A DNA stretch of 64,000 nucleotides, taken from assembly GCF_051020975.1 (NCBI RefSeq), contig NC_135035.1:9176001-9240000 (forward strand), given 5' to 3'. Shown here piece after piece: positions 23,101-36,426 of the stretch. A model generated the notes under the pieces. That model was given only the letters and a program-made list of their open reading frames with translations. It was not told the origin of the DNA and made no database searches. This stretch comes from Osmia lignaria lignaria. Its lineage: Eukaryota > Arthropoda > Insecta > Hymenoptera > Megachilidae. How positions within the stretch are numbered: the first letter of the stretch is position 1; every line of letters starts with the position of its first letter. A program made the position numbers and the translations under genes.

Positions 23101-25019
23101 TCGAAGGTATAATGGTGCTTGCACGGCGTATTACGTGCCGGGGAAGAGAAAGAATGCGAGGAAGAAGCGGGTGGGATGGGAATGGCGTCCAGGTAACTCG
23201 GGTTAGGTACTCCAGAAGCTCCATAAGTAAATCCGACTTTGGCAGCGGGTCGCATACACTGCAGGTTCACAAGCGAATAATAGTCTCGTTCATCCGTGTT
23301 GGGAAAGCTTTGAAGGACCTGTATCGTTTCCGATATTCCGAGTGAGATTGCATTCCATCCCTATCAATCTTATGATAATCCAAGAGATAATACCGAGAGG
23401 CCAACAAAAGAATTCTATATTTATCTTCGAAATTTAAATCAACTTTCATCGAGGTCTAACGAGCGCGAAGAGAAAAAGGAAAGGAAATTGTACCGTTCGG
23501 CAGAGTGTTGTATTGCGTTTCCAAGTCGATACGAAACCGAGTCGAGGGGAGACGATCGAATTGGCGACTGTTAACACCGTGCACCGTGGCGAGGCTCGTT
23601 TCTCGTTACAAGAACATAACTCATGAACAATGGCCACGCGAATCTCTGGAGCCGAATGAATAGCATTCCGGCCTCGGGCGGTACTCGGACTGGGTTCGTA
23701 TTTTGAATACCGCTAGCCGTGCGCGCGCTCCTTCTCGCGCGCCGCTTACGAACACGGCGAATTAACGAATTACGATTTATGAATGTTCATGGTATCGGTA
23801 ATTGGCACCGGGTATAGAGACGCTCCGGGCCGTGTGGGCGTCGTCGTCTATACCCGTGTCCTGGTTCGCGTCGATGAGCTCACCAACACACCGACTCCAT
23901 AAATCACTCTGGATTCCTTGCATTCCCGGCATTGTGGGTCAGTACACTTGTTCCAGCCTCCATTCTTTCGTCCATTCATGCCCAAGCGACAATACCTTGC
24001 ACCTTACGTTTCCATAGAGCCTGGATGGTAGCCCGTAACACGGCTATACAGACAGGTACCTCCGCTGACGGACACCGGTCGAACGTTTTTCTTCCATTCA
24101 GGATAAAAACGAAGCTGAATAGAAAAGAATCTCTCTGTTCGGCTTTCCTCTCGATCGTGTCGTCACGGTATCGAGAATTATCTGGTTCTCTTTGCGCCTC
24201 TCTGTTCCTTGTTGATTTTTATCGTGTTTACATTTCGGGGAACCTCCTTTCTCTCTCAGGACAAACCTGTCGTCCATTGCTCGTTCTTCTTTCACGTACG
24301 GATTTACTTCTTACTCCGCGTTCCCTATTCTTACGAAAGAACGCCCCCACACTGAGCCGATGCAGCTAGGATCCGTTTGTCAAGCGATTCGAATAATGGA
24401 CTCGGTGGAGACCTTCTTTTTCCTTAAATGAACCTGCCAGGACAATTGCATAAAAAAGAATCAAGCCGTTCATTGAACGGCGAGACCTGGCTTATCGCGG
24501 CAACGCACCTGATACGATCTTTTTATCTTTCCTCTTTTTATTTTCCACGGTTCGTTTCTGCAAAGTCCAGCGAGGAACACGGTGTTCCATGGACGACAGT
24601 TGTCGCGCAGAGTAATCTTGGATATTTGGCATAGCACACGTCCCGCGTCTCGATTCTTTATACGATCCCCGGGCAAATTTGTGAAGTAAATATCGGCGCG
24701 TCTACGTTTTTACGGTATTAGAGCAAATTTGTACGAGACAGCGGGTGAAAGGATTCAGGGTTGAAACGCGTCGCATTCCTGCCAACAAAATTCCCTGCTA
24801 TCCGAGCATTATTCAGTCGGTGGATTGGGCTCTTTTTACCATCCAAGCTTCGCTGCTAATCTTCCGTCCCCGACTCGGCATCTCCCTCTTCCTCAACCCC
24901 TTTTCGCTCTTCCGTACAATGCACTTTTTCCCCTCGTGTCTCGTTGTTGACAAGTTTTTTCCTCGGCAACGACGCGCCGGGCGCATCGCGAACTGCTCAC
25001 CGTCAGCGAGGAAGGTTTC

Positions 25020-25072
25020 ACCTCGTCCTCGTCCTCTTCGTCGTTTTCTTCCTCTTTCTCCGCTTCTCCAAC
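25020..25072 (+). repeat. Polypyrimidine low-complexity tract with CCTCGT units
   Basis: Begins with tandem CCTCGT/CCTCTT units and continues as a C/T-rich run. It yields long open frames in several phases, which are artefacts of composition. Confidence 0.65.
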
Positions 25073-28000
25073 GAGCGGGCCCCGTTTCGAAGCCCGCTGG
25101 TCCCTCTGAAGTTTCGCCGCCAGGCTTGTCTAGCCCACCGACGAGTTCGCTTTTACGCGGATTCGGGTCCTTTGTCGCCCAAACATCGTGACGATGCGAC
25201 AACACCTATGCAGAAAACGCAAAGGGGCCGACCACACCTGATTTCTGCGGTCCGTTTAAGCCGAATGGAATTTCAAATTGCGCGCTAGTTTTCGTGGAAC
25301 GCCGCCGCCATTAACCTTCGAATGGCGGTGCCGAGACCTTGCTGATCCAACGCGCGATTTAGAATTTGCATTTCAGTTTGAATTGTTTTAGAGACGATAG
25401 ATTCGTCGATTGAGAGATTTCATTTTTTGATAGATATTGAGGGCAACGGTGTATGGATGGAAGGATACCCTTTTTAATTTGTTCGATTAAGTCCCTTTTC
25501 GAGCGGGGCACAGTGTCCCTCGTTTCGAAATAGCCTGTCCTTGAAACTCCATTGTCCCGTGGAATAATACTAGAGCACCGCAGGACACCGGTACACGGTT
25601 CATTCATTCCTTTCCCACAGAGTTGCCCGAATCTTGGAAACGGTCTTTTCTCTATTCTCCCTGTTTTTTCCGCCCTTCCCCTTCCTGTCGAAGAAGAGAG
25701 AGATTGCGCATGGGAATACGAGTCTCGAAAAGACGTTTTCCTCGTGATTTCCTCGTGCACCTTTATAAGACTCTCGGAGATGATCCGTGATGGCTGCGTT
25801 TGTCGCAGCAAAGGCTTTCGCAATCCTTTCAGATTTTTACGTAAGATTCCACGCCTTTTTCACGCTCCGGCTCCTTCGTGCGACCTTTTCTCCAGCTCAT
25901 CAGAAAAATCCTGATATTTTTTTTGCTTCATGATCCTCTCTTTCCTTTTTCAAAAAAGGAAGAGTTCCAGGCACGTCCTTTAATCGCGTCAAAAATATTT
26001 TTCCAGTTGTACGTGAACCTGCTTCTTTCGAATTACTTCTGGTTGTTTGTACAATTTATCTCAGCTGGCCTCGAAAATAGTTGAGTTAACGGTAGGAGGA
26101 TAAAGGACGAAAGGCGTAGTCCCTCAGTCGTTGGCACAGAAACGCAGAAATTATTCTAAACGCCGTAGCCAGCGGCAATGCGATCAGAGTTAACGGTCCT
26201 TACACGCGGAAACGGTTTTAAGCATCCAGCACCCTGCGGTTCTTTGAAAGGTCAATCCTTTCTTCCCCAGTTAGAATTAACAAGATTATCCAGTTTTTCG
26301 AACGGCCATGCCAGAATTACTGGCTTAAGTAGACAAACGGTGCGGTTGTCTCGGATACCGATGACCCAGGGACCTTCTCCATTCATTCGAGAAGAAGACA
26401 TCTTGAAGGATGCACTCGAGCCTGTGTTCTTAACCACTTAGTTATCTACCGCGAGCCTCGAGAGGGGGCAGAGGACCGAAAGAGGGTGCCGAAGAGCCAT
26501 ATGGCACCTCCGGGACGCGTGGCACAAAGAGAGTCGGCGTCGTTTTTAATTGCACCATGTGGCCCGCCCTAGGTCGGTACACTGGCTCATTTGTAGCCGC
26601 AACTGTCAGGTCTACGTCCGACCGTGTGTTTTCTATTTGATTTTTGCCGTCACCAAAGCAGTCGCTTCAGGTAAATGTCAGCTGTTACCTCACTGCGATA
26701 TCACGATGATGTTGCATTTTCTGAATTTCGACCTGCAGGTTCTCTGATGACTTCCTCTCGACCTAGAATTTAGATCATAACGATCCCGAGATCGATACCA
26801 TAAGTTAAAATTCCAGCTATCTCGTTCGACGACGATATTTCATCTATTTTTGTTTTCCTAATCCTCGGGGTGACGCCCACGATGAATTGTGCACGATCCT
26901 CGACACGAATTTTCGACCGACCCCCGCAATACATCATAGCAAGTTCAGCTTCCACATGGCGCGTGTCTGGCGCTATGTACGAACCCTCTAGGGGCCGTGG
27001 AACGAGCTATCCGCCACCTTGCCAATAATAAATCGATCCTCGTGTCGGGAAAATGGTCGAGTTTATCCACCCCCATGGGTTCGACCACCTTGCTAGCACG
27101 TACGTGGATCCCTCGATCAGTGACGAGGGTCCATGGGGAGGATCGCTTTCCTCTGGCCATCTTGGCCACCTGTTGCGAACATTGATCCAGTGTTTTCGTA
27201 ATAGCTGGAAAACAGGACCCTTCTTAATGGACCTTTAAAGTTAGGTTACAGGAAAATGTCTTTGTTTTCTTCGTGTCTCGAGAGAAGGATCCTTGATCCA
27301 CTTTCGACCACACCTTAACCGCATTAAATTCCGAATTCAGCAGCGTTGTCTTCCATGATCCTTGATTGCCGGCGATGTTCTCGTTACGATGGGTGCGTGG
27401 GATCGCGAACGCTATGAATTTCGTGCGGCGGCGTTCGCGCAGGCCACACACGTCGACCCACAGGTTATCCTGACGAAGGATTTGCCATGAAACGAGCGAG
27501 ATTGTAAGCACGGTGCACAATGAAACGCGCATGAGAGAACTCGGGGATTTACAGCCTTTTCTTCAGGGTTCCCTATGCGTAGCTCGAGCACGCACAATAG
27601 CACGTGTTGCGCCGACCACCGTTGCTTACCACTTGTTTCGCATTGTGGACGTGTACGGTGTACCAATGTCTCAGCAGTTCGCCTTTGATTACGCGATATG
27701 AGCCAGCCGGACATTGTTGCATATACTGAATCGCGAGCATTGAGCTATTGAGGTAGCAACAGTTTCACACGGGTCTACTTTGAATTTCATGCAACCACCA
27801 GGATAGGAAAACACGGTTCCGAATGCTTCCATGATGCATTGTATAACTTCATAAGAAACGTTTCTTCTTTCGACTAATGTTTACGCATGGCTGATCGTTG
27901 ATAAAGATTACACGAATTCTACCGGGTCCTAGTAGGGGATCATTTTATTTTTCCATAATCTTCAAATTCGAAATTATTCTTGATAAGGTCAGCGACCTTC

Positions 28001-29030
28001 GCTATCTAGAAAGAGCGATTCCTTCAACATCTCGTCCCTCCATCGTGATTGTAATATAGTCGTTTTGTGACTGTCAGAGGCAAGGTTAAAGTCCCGTAAA
28101 AGGAGCCGTGGCTAAGTGATCTTTCAACGTGTAGTCGCAGACAGGACACGAGATACCCTTTAAAAATGATTCAACGGAACGAAACGGACGAGAGAGGAGA
28201 GATAGACGTCAGCCCCGGTGGTGTCATGTCGGAGGTGTCCGACTTTTTTGTCGGATCATAGACTTTGCCCCCGTATAGTCTTGATCTTCCTGGGCACAAT
28301 GGCAGGTCCACGATGCAGTCGGACGATGCTGAATGCGAATAAATGACCTCCATTCATGGTAGATCGCCCACCATTCCATTGAAGAAACGACCCCGGTTGT
28401 GTGCCCACTCCACGTTTCGACCGCTGAGCCGAGGTGTAGGTGCATGAACCAGAGTGACTCGTCGAGTAACCAACGAGAACTTTTTTGTCCTTTATTATTA
28501 TAATGCATCGAGAAAACGCTCCTTTGTTTCCACGTCTTCCGCCAATCCGCGCCCGACTTTCTCTGTTTCTTCGTATCCCTTTTGTGTCTTCTTCTCGATT
28601 CACCAAACGAATGATCTCTGATCCAGCCTCTCGAATTTATTAACAATTTACGATCATTTGTTGCGACCTTTTTTTCAATGATCCTACTGTATATTACTAT
28701 AACAATGGACCAGCCTCGTGGTTTCTTTAACCAGAGGCTAAACAATCTTCTGGTCCTTAATGAACAAGTGCAGCCGCTTTACCGCAAAGGATGTTTGCAG
28801 TGTGTCGATGGCAGCCGGTGCAACGATGCATAGCATCGTAGACGAAGGTTGGACACTGTCCTCGTCTGCTGTCTTGTTCCTGACGCGCGTGGACAGCCTG
28901 AAAACTGTTAAATAGCTGGAGCGTGCATAGTTTCTGCTAGAGACGAAAGGTGCCGCCGTCTCTTTGCGCTTCCAACAGTTGCTACACCCCCTGTTTCACT
29001 GTCGCCGAGTTTAAGTCAACGTTCAAACGG

Positions 29031-29060
29031 CGTATCGTTTCGTTTCGTCTCGTTTCGTTA
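29031..29060 (+). repeat. TCGTT pentanucleotide microsatellite
   Basis: About five units of TTTCG/TCTCG run up to the palindromic TTAATTAA-type sequence at its right edge. The complementary unit (CGAAA) appears as a separate array near 61.35 kb. Confidence 0.75.
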
Positions 29061-30667
29061 ATTAACGTTGAGCCGGCCTGATCGGCTAATGTTAATTGCG
29101 CCAGCGGTTGGCCAACCTGCGCCGCCTTGTCGGTAGGCGTGCCTCACCACGTGTCGTTAACGTCTCGTTCCGTGTATTCGCTGCACGCTTTATTCCACAT
29201 CTCAACGAGGCCTTTTTGCCATGTACACCATATTTCCTGATTACTTGACGCGTTCCGTGTCCAATCAATTTCAACTAACAATTTCCAAGCATTACGTGTG
29301 CCGCACGATTTATGCTTCCTCTCCGAACCGTGGCAATAATGCAATATTAAAGGTAAACCTTCCTGAACGATCGTAGTCCCGATCATTGGCTTTGATCGAT
29401 CGCATCTTCCGACCGGCATGTAACTTGCGGTAAAGGGTAACCCGTTGCGACACAATGTAGCATAGGAAGGAATTTGAAGATAGCATTGAAATCGCTAATT
29501 GGACTCGAATTCGCTTGCGATACAAGAATTTGATGAGGAAGAAGAGTTAACGCAGAAAGCTGGTGTGCAAATAGAGGAACCGGGTGGTCCGAAAACGTCC
29601 CGTTATAATTGGTTGCGGTTTATCCTGAAAGCTTGTTAAACGAATGACTTTTCTTGACCCGTGCCCACGTGGACTCGATGAAAATCAAGGATCACGTACG
29701 TTTTTTCTCAGCAAGCTAGCAGCGGAGAGTATGCGAGCCATTCGTTGGCCGCAGGACGAAGGGCATCGACGAGGTTGCAGTACTGTATGCCAGCCACGGC
29801 CGATCGGCTATCTGCGACTAATTAACACGGCCCGTTAATGAAGCCCACGTATGAGCCGCGCACGTACACCTAGTCGTTCTCGCTCTCCCTCGTTTTCCAT
29901 CACCTTTTATCCCGTTCGCCTTCTCGTACGAGGCTTCGCTTAGCCATAATCACGGCGCCCGATATATACCGACACGGTATTCGCGCGCGGCGCCTAATTA
30001 GTGCTTCTCGTCTACTTCTTCTACCTCTTTCTTCTCTCCACCACCTTGCTTTCCCTTTTTTACTTATTCTTTTTCCCCTTGGTTTATATGAAGTTAACCG
30101 GGCGTACGCCTCACTTGGCGCTTCCGAGACGGGAGCCTCGGTTCCGCCCAAATTCAAACTAATTGCGCAATTAGCGAGAGCTGGTAGCTCGTTAGGGGCA
30201 TACCGTGATTATGCGAGAGGAATATTCGATAAGCTTGCAGCTTTGATTGCAGCACAGTAGTGTGAAAGGTATTTATTTTCTGATTTTCAAAATCGACTTT
30301 CCGGATTATCCTGCGTTCTGTATTTCGTGAAAAATTCTCCGGATAATCTGCAGATTTTTAAGAGGAACTCGTAACAACGGTCAGGTAGGACGTTGCATCG
30401 CCATGACGAAAGCGCAGGCATAACCCTGGCCCCGGTCTAGAATGGTTTTAATCCAATTCCAGAAGTATTCAGAGCAAGCCGTTTCCTGTCCATTCGCGCC
30501 GACAAAATAGGTGTACGCACACAAGTACGCACTTTGCGTCCAGGGTTTCATAAACTGGATTACGTTGCGAAGCGTCCGCCCGAGACGAGAGAGCATCCGG
30601 CTCTCCGAAAGGAGACATGGCATTCAAAACGGCTCTCTTCGCCCTTTACTCCCTTCGTCGACGAACA

Positions 30668-30740
30668 CTTCTATCCACTTTCCTTCCTTCTCTTTCTTTC
30701 TTTTCACTTTTCGTTTCCTTCTCCTCCTCCGCCTCCTCCT
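30668..30740 (+). repeat. Long polypyrimidine tract
   Basis: Roughly 73 bases that are C or T with only a handful of interruptions, ending in CTCCTCCTCCGCCTCCTCCT. The opposite strand is rich in GAGG/GGA. Such tracts can adopt triplex DNA or bind GAGA-type factors; neither is shown here. Confidence 0.75.
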
Positions 30741-31307
30741 AACACGATCTTGTTTCTTTCGCGGAGACAGGATACGGAGACTGACGGACAGGAATCACGA
30801 TCTCCTTTGTCCGTCCCGCGGGCTCCGACGTGGCCGATTTCAAGCCGGCATTCCTCTCACGTTTCGAATCTTCTGGTAAAACACCACGTTCATGGGATGA
30901 CGCGCTATCATCGGTATCGTTAAACCTCCAGTAATTTTACCCTCTCGATCTTCCGTATTCTCGGTAAGAATACACTTCGGTTCGGTCGTTAATCAGGAAG
31001 AATTACACCGGGAAATTTTAATTAACATAGAGAGCATCTCGGTGCTGGAAATTAGGAAGGGTACGAAGGTGGACGCAGGGTGAACGCGTCGGGGGGACCA
31101 AGTTCGATTGCTTCGTTTTGTCTCGTTAGGATACACGATGGGGGGACACGCGTCGCGACCTGTTCCCGATCGACGTGGCTGACACGCCGAGGCTGTAGGT
31201 ACGCGTACGAGGTAGACGGAGGTAACGTGTTCGGTGACACTGTGCCTTAATAAATGCGATTGGTCCGCACGCGCGTACGACGTGTTCGACGTAGGGTTGC
31301 TTCTCGT

Positions 31308-31390
31308 GGGCAGAAAAAGAAACAAGGGGGCGAAGAAGGACGAGGAGGAAGCAAAGGTTGGATTAAACGAAAGGAAGGAGGAAGAGGAGA
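31308..31390 (+). repeat. Polypurine tract
   Basis: An almost pure A/G run (interrupted near 31358-31366) with GAAGAAGGACGAGGAGGAAG. It is the composition complement of the polypyrimidine tract about 0.6 kb to the left, so a transcript spanning both could pair. Confidence 0.7.
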
Positions 31391-34300
31391 ATCCTAGCGA
31401 GAGAAGGATATCGTTGTTTTGACACTTCATCGAGTGACGTTCACAGATGTCGCGTGACAGTTTCTCCTGTCCCCCTGGACTCGCATCTGTGATCTCGTTC
31501 TTGACGTTCCTCGGTTCGTCTCTCTGCTGTCACTCTTTCTGCCGGTTTCCCCGTCGCAGGAGGACCGGGAAAAAGAGTGGAACGGCGTGTAGCAGCGAGA
31601 AGAAGAAAAAGGGTAGGGAAGGTGGATCCATCATTGATGCCACGTCGTACGGGCCATGGGTGGAATTTTAAGCAGCAACATCTTGTCGGGGCCTGGGCAT
31701 CGGCCCCTTTTTTTCCTCGATACGCTCCTAATTTCGCGCGTTGGGTGGCGTGTCGGCTTGTCAAAGAGTTTCCACGGTAGTACGTAACCCTCTGCGCCAG
31801 GGTTCCTTTCACGAACGGTGACCGGAAAGCCGGATACACGTCGAGTTGAACCACGGGTCGTGTCCTCGAACCCCTCGGCAATCGATCTCCGCGTTGAAGT
31901 GAACTTTCTTCTCGATACAAGTACCAGATCGTTATCTGGCTTTAATCAATGAATCGTTCCAGCTGAGACCATGTTCTTCGTGGTATACAATTCTACCTGA
32001 TGAAGAATGATACTCTCCTTGTTTCTTATTATTCGTATTTTATTTTTAAAAGATCCTCGTGGAAAGTCTAGAAATTCTCTTGGTTGCAGCGCGTCGGAAG
32101 GGAATCTTCTTCGGTAACCCTTTCGCTCTCATCTTCCAGCGCTTTTTTTTTCTTCATCCTCCTCCTCTTCTTCTTTTCGGAGCGACCAGGAGATTCGTGA
32201 AGATAGCTCGGCACGGTAGCTCGTCAGAGGGCCGCGATGAACCTTCCGTGTGCCGTAGCACGTGCGTGTTTCAGCGATAGCATCGCTCGTAACTCGATAT
32301 TGTTTCACTCAAACAAATTAGGGGAATCCTGGAGCCGGGGTAGAGAGCGCGGTTTCCAGGGTTCAAGTCCACTTGGCTTTCTTCTCGGAACAGAAGGTAG
32401 CCACATTCTTGGGGCCGGTTGCTCGCTATAGAAAGAGTTACGTGGCGAGTTACAGGTACCGCGGACTCGTTTCATCCTCCTTTTTAAACTCTTCATCTCG
32501 ACGGTGTACATAATTTTTCCTCCGAGTAAAACAGCGCTTCCCGTTCTCTTTATTTCAACCCCCAACCTCTCTGCGCACCCTTTCCACGAGAAATTAAAAA
32601 ATTTGAAGTTGAAAGATTTAAGGGATCGTAAAAAAGAGCGTCGGTCGATGCACGTGGTCTTCCAAATGTTTATTAAGCCCTTATTGTTACTTTTCAAATG
32701 CAAAGCACACCTATAGATTTACCGACGCTCTTTCAATAACATTCCCGAGAAGAAATCCCGACGTTATGCCTCGTTTGTTCATACTGGACCGAGTCCAACC
32801 CTAAATTTCCTGGCCCGTTTCGAGCGGAGAACTTCCACGAAGCATTTTCGTGTTTCTGGAACGACGCCGGTGCCCGTGTGCGCGTTGCACTCTGTAAAGC
32901 ACTCGGCCAATGGTTGCAACGTTTCACGAAGTCCCCTTGTAAATCACGCCTAGCCTGCGGCGGTATAATTGTCGGCGTTAATAAACCCGCGACGTCGTCA
33001 CGCTCGCGTTTATGCGCCTTTAGGAACGCTCGACGAGACTTTCCATGGGCGTTTCTCGCGTTAACGCGAGACCGTGTTAACTTGCCGCCGTCGTGGTTGC
33101 AAAGTCGTTAAGTTAATTGATCTGTAAATCGAGGCGGATTTTTATTGCCGCGTATCGTCGTGAATTTCTTAACGGCGAGCAGGTCTATCGTGAGGATCAA
33201 TCATTTGGAAGTCATTGCTGGTTCTAAACGGCCGTTCTCTTAAACCTTTTCTGAACGAGGGACGGTTTCTTTCGATGGGGTTTAACGCATCCGTCGATGC
33301 GTCGATTGCGCGCAGTTCATTACACGACGTTTTGTTAAACGCGCTGGTAAAAGGCTCGCGTTCGCGCGACCAGCCTGTCGGTTCGTCTTTTCCGATCGGC
33401 TGGTCGAAACGAGTTCAACAGCCAGCATCACTAGAGTGATGAGATTCGAAACGTGTCTGCCACCCAGGTTGTCGGACCTGACTGCCCCCACGTTCGACGA
33501 ACACGTCTTTTGACAAGTTTGCACGGCAAACATGCGCCGCGCTGCGTTAGACCCGGCGATATTCGAAGCGTGTAGAGTGTAGCGTGTCCGCGGCGAGACG
33601 TCGATCAGGAAGCGGCGCGGACGCTGTTGATCCACGCTCGTGTACGTGCAAATCGACGATACTAGAGCGTAACCGCGATACTTTCACGGGAAACACGTTT
33701 GAAAAGGCGTTCGACAATTAATTCGAAGGAAATAAACGCGAAGGAGTTTGTAGAGCAAATAACAGGAGAGAAATGATGCGGCAAGAAGCTGCAGTGTTAA
33801 ACACGCGCAAGTGTTAATAATTTATCCAAGTTTTTGCTACAAGAAGGAATTAAGTAATTATTTCAGATCATCTGGAAACATTAATTCCTATATATTCTCG
33901 AACAACGAGCTTTTTATTGGATACATTAACATATGTTCCCTCTTGCCGGCGGCGAGACGTATAAATAACCAGCGCGACATTAGCGCGAGGTGTTTTAATT
34001 TTTGCGAGGAAAATTGCCAACTGGCCAACGAATGACAAATTGCAACAGGATTCCTGGCTGTTGATCGCTGGTTAGTATTACAACTGCTCTAATTAGCAGC
34101 GTTCGAGTAACGCGGTTCAATGAGTTCCGAGCAGAAGGCACGGGTATAAAAGAAAAATGAAGGTAATCGAACCTCCCGTACGCGTTCGATACGATAAATT
34201 CATGCTCCGATTGCCGGCAAAATCTGCAATTACCGGTGCCCACCATGCGTGAAGATAGCACGCTGAATTACACCCCGTTAAGCTCATTTTCCCGTGTTCA

Positions 34301-36375
34301 CCGCCTTCCGTTGGTGGCCCTTAGGGCGGTGGCCGAAAAATCGAGGTGTCCCTTGGTCTTTGCGCGCAACAGCATCGGCGATTACCTGCGCATACCTGTC
34401 GGAACGTAACGCCATCCGACGATCTTATCGGGGAACGAGTTTGATCGTAGAAAAGTCACGTCGAAAGGTTAGCCGCGGACCAGCGCGTGTTGACTTAACG
34501 AGATTTCGTCGAACCGGGATACCCATAATTATTACTCGACCGACTCTTGTCGCATTTACAATTTCCAAGTGAAATTATTCCAGGAACCGAGAGCAAATTA
34601 CCGAGCATTCCGCACGATTCCGATCTGTTATCGGTTCGTCGTGAAAAATTCGTAACTTTCCAGAAACACGCGTCGATCGAGTTACGAATAGTTACGCACG
34701 AGTCTGAAGGGTCAAGCACCGACACACTCGGCGAAGCTCGTCCCGTGATTCAGGGAGGCGCGAACGGAAAAGGGTGAGACGACAGTCGAAGGTAGATCGC
34801 GATAATGGTGATGGTCGACAGGAAGGCAGTTTGATTGGACGTGCACCGATCGCGTAATTAGACACGCCTCATATCTCGTCGATGGCATTGGGCAGTCACG
34901 AGAATGCTCGATCGTTGGATCGAACGAGTAAGCTACGATGTAACCGCACGCGCGAAATACGTCGATATCCAGCCGCGTACGAACGTAGGTGTTCGAACCG
35001 CGTTCTCCGTGTGTGTCTTCATTACGGACAGCCGTGAGAGCATTTAGATGATATCGTAATGGCAATTACCCGGCTGATCCCTGGCTTGGCGCTGCTTCGC
35101 CAACTCCTTTGCCGGACGCTGGCCACACCGACTAATATTGGTTGTGCTCATTATACCGATCTCTTGCCGATTCTACCTGCACCAACGTCGCCGTGCTAGT
35201 CCTCGTAATAGTCCCCTTGTTCGTCCTCCGCGTCGTCGTGGGTGTGTGACCACCGGCTGAGACCACTTTGGTCTGGTCCTACTTCCGGTATCCCGTAAAC
35301 TCTTCGTTCCATGCTGCGTTTTAATTTCCGGTTGATAGGACAGCAGGGATACGAGAATCTTTCCAGGTATTTCGACGGTGAACGAGGAAAGGGTGGCGCG
35401 AATAAAAAGTATCGAAAGAGCGCAAGGTGTAGAGCGTCAGGTTGATAATCCTGCGTCCTTTTCCGTCCTGCGACCGCGGGTAGGGAGGTTTTATCGGTAG
35501 AACGCGATGGAAGGAGAGGAACCTAATTGAGTGTCCTCGCCCTGGGTGTCCGATGTTGTCCGGCGTTGTCGCCGCTACCTGAGGGCGTGGGCGCCCTGAT
35601 ATGAGTTACGAGTCTGTCGTATTACACGGGAGAGACCACGGAGCGGTCATGGTGGTCCTGCCCGTCCCGAGATTACGGACCATTTATACACAGGTATATG
35701 GGGAAGGTAGCGAAGAGAGTACGCGGCGCTTGCCGCCATTTTAGTCACCTTGTACACGTTCGATCGGGGTTTATCGGTGTCCTGGACTCGTATCGTACAT
35801 TTCCGTCGCTTCTATCCGTCGCGAACACCGAGGGTCTTGCCCTCGGATCAGAAAAATCCGAAAACTTGGTATTGGTCCGGTCTTCGTTAGGAAGGGAATT
35901 AAAATGGCAATTGAAAGGCAATTAAATCACTCTGTCCGGAGGTGCACGTGGACATCGCGGTATACGGTAGAGAGGCGGCTAACAAGCGTAGATAACGCCA
36001 CGTTGGATCGTTGTTCGACGCTTGGCGCGAAAAGAGGAAGCAGCGTAGCGAAGCGACCAAGCGATGAAAAAGGATGCTCGCGCACTTAATAACCGATAAT
36101 TTATTAATACTGCAGGCTCGGCATTAGCACGGTGAGTAAATCAAGGTATCCTTGTTTTACGGCTTGCATTCATTACCGGGCAGGTTGCATTCGCTCGTAT
36201 ATCTCGCGAGTTCCGGGGTAACAGAGCGAGCTAATGGCAGGGCGAAAAAGTGGGAAAGACAGAGAAGGTAGGGACCAGGTAGGAACAGTTGTCCAAGTCT
36301 CATCCAAAGGGTACTCTCGTTCCGCTTACAGAATATACATTGTTAGCTTCGGTTTACGAGGCACGTTTTAAGCTC

Positions 36376-36426
36376 TTTACGCTCGCGTTTACGTTCCTTA
36401 CGCCCTTACGTTTACGGTCGTTACGG
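36376..36426 (+). repeat. Cluster of six TTACG units
   Basis: TTACG occurs six times in about 51 bases with irregular spacing (starting near 36377, 36388, 36398, 36406, 36412 and 36421). It resembles a degenerate minisatellite or a cluster of one binding site. Confidence 0.65.

Larger units (their letters stand above)
8945..30000. other. Gene-free, CpG-rich non-coding DNA (first part)
   Basis: I read this stretch on both strands and found no exon with a recognisable domain, no RNA gene and no long repeat. Open frames up to about 350 codons exist (for example 11931-12995, plus strand) but look like random translation: even amino acid use rich in Arg and Ser, no conserved blocks, and overlapping long frames on both strands. 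Stretches such as 10130-10230 carry TAATTA-type sites. It is either intergenic regulatory DNA or part of a very long intron. Confidence 0.5.
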
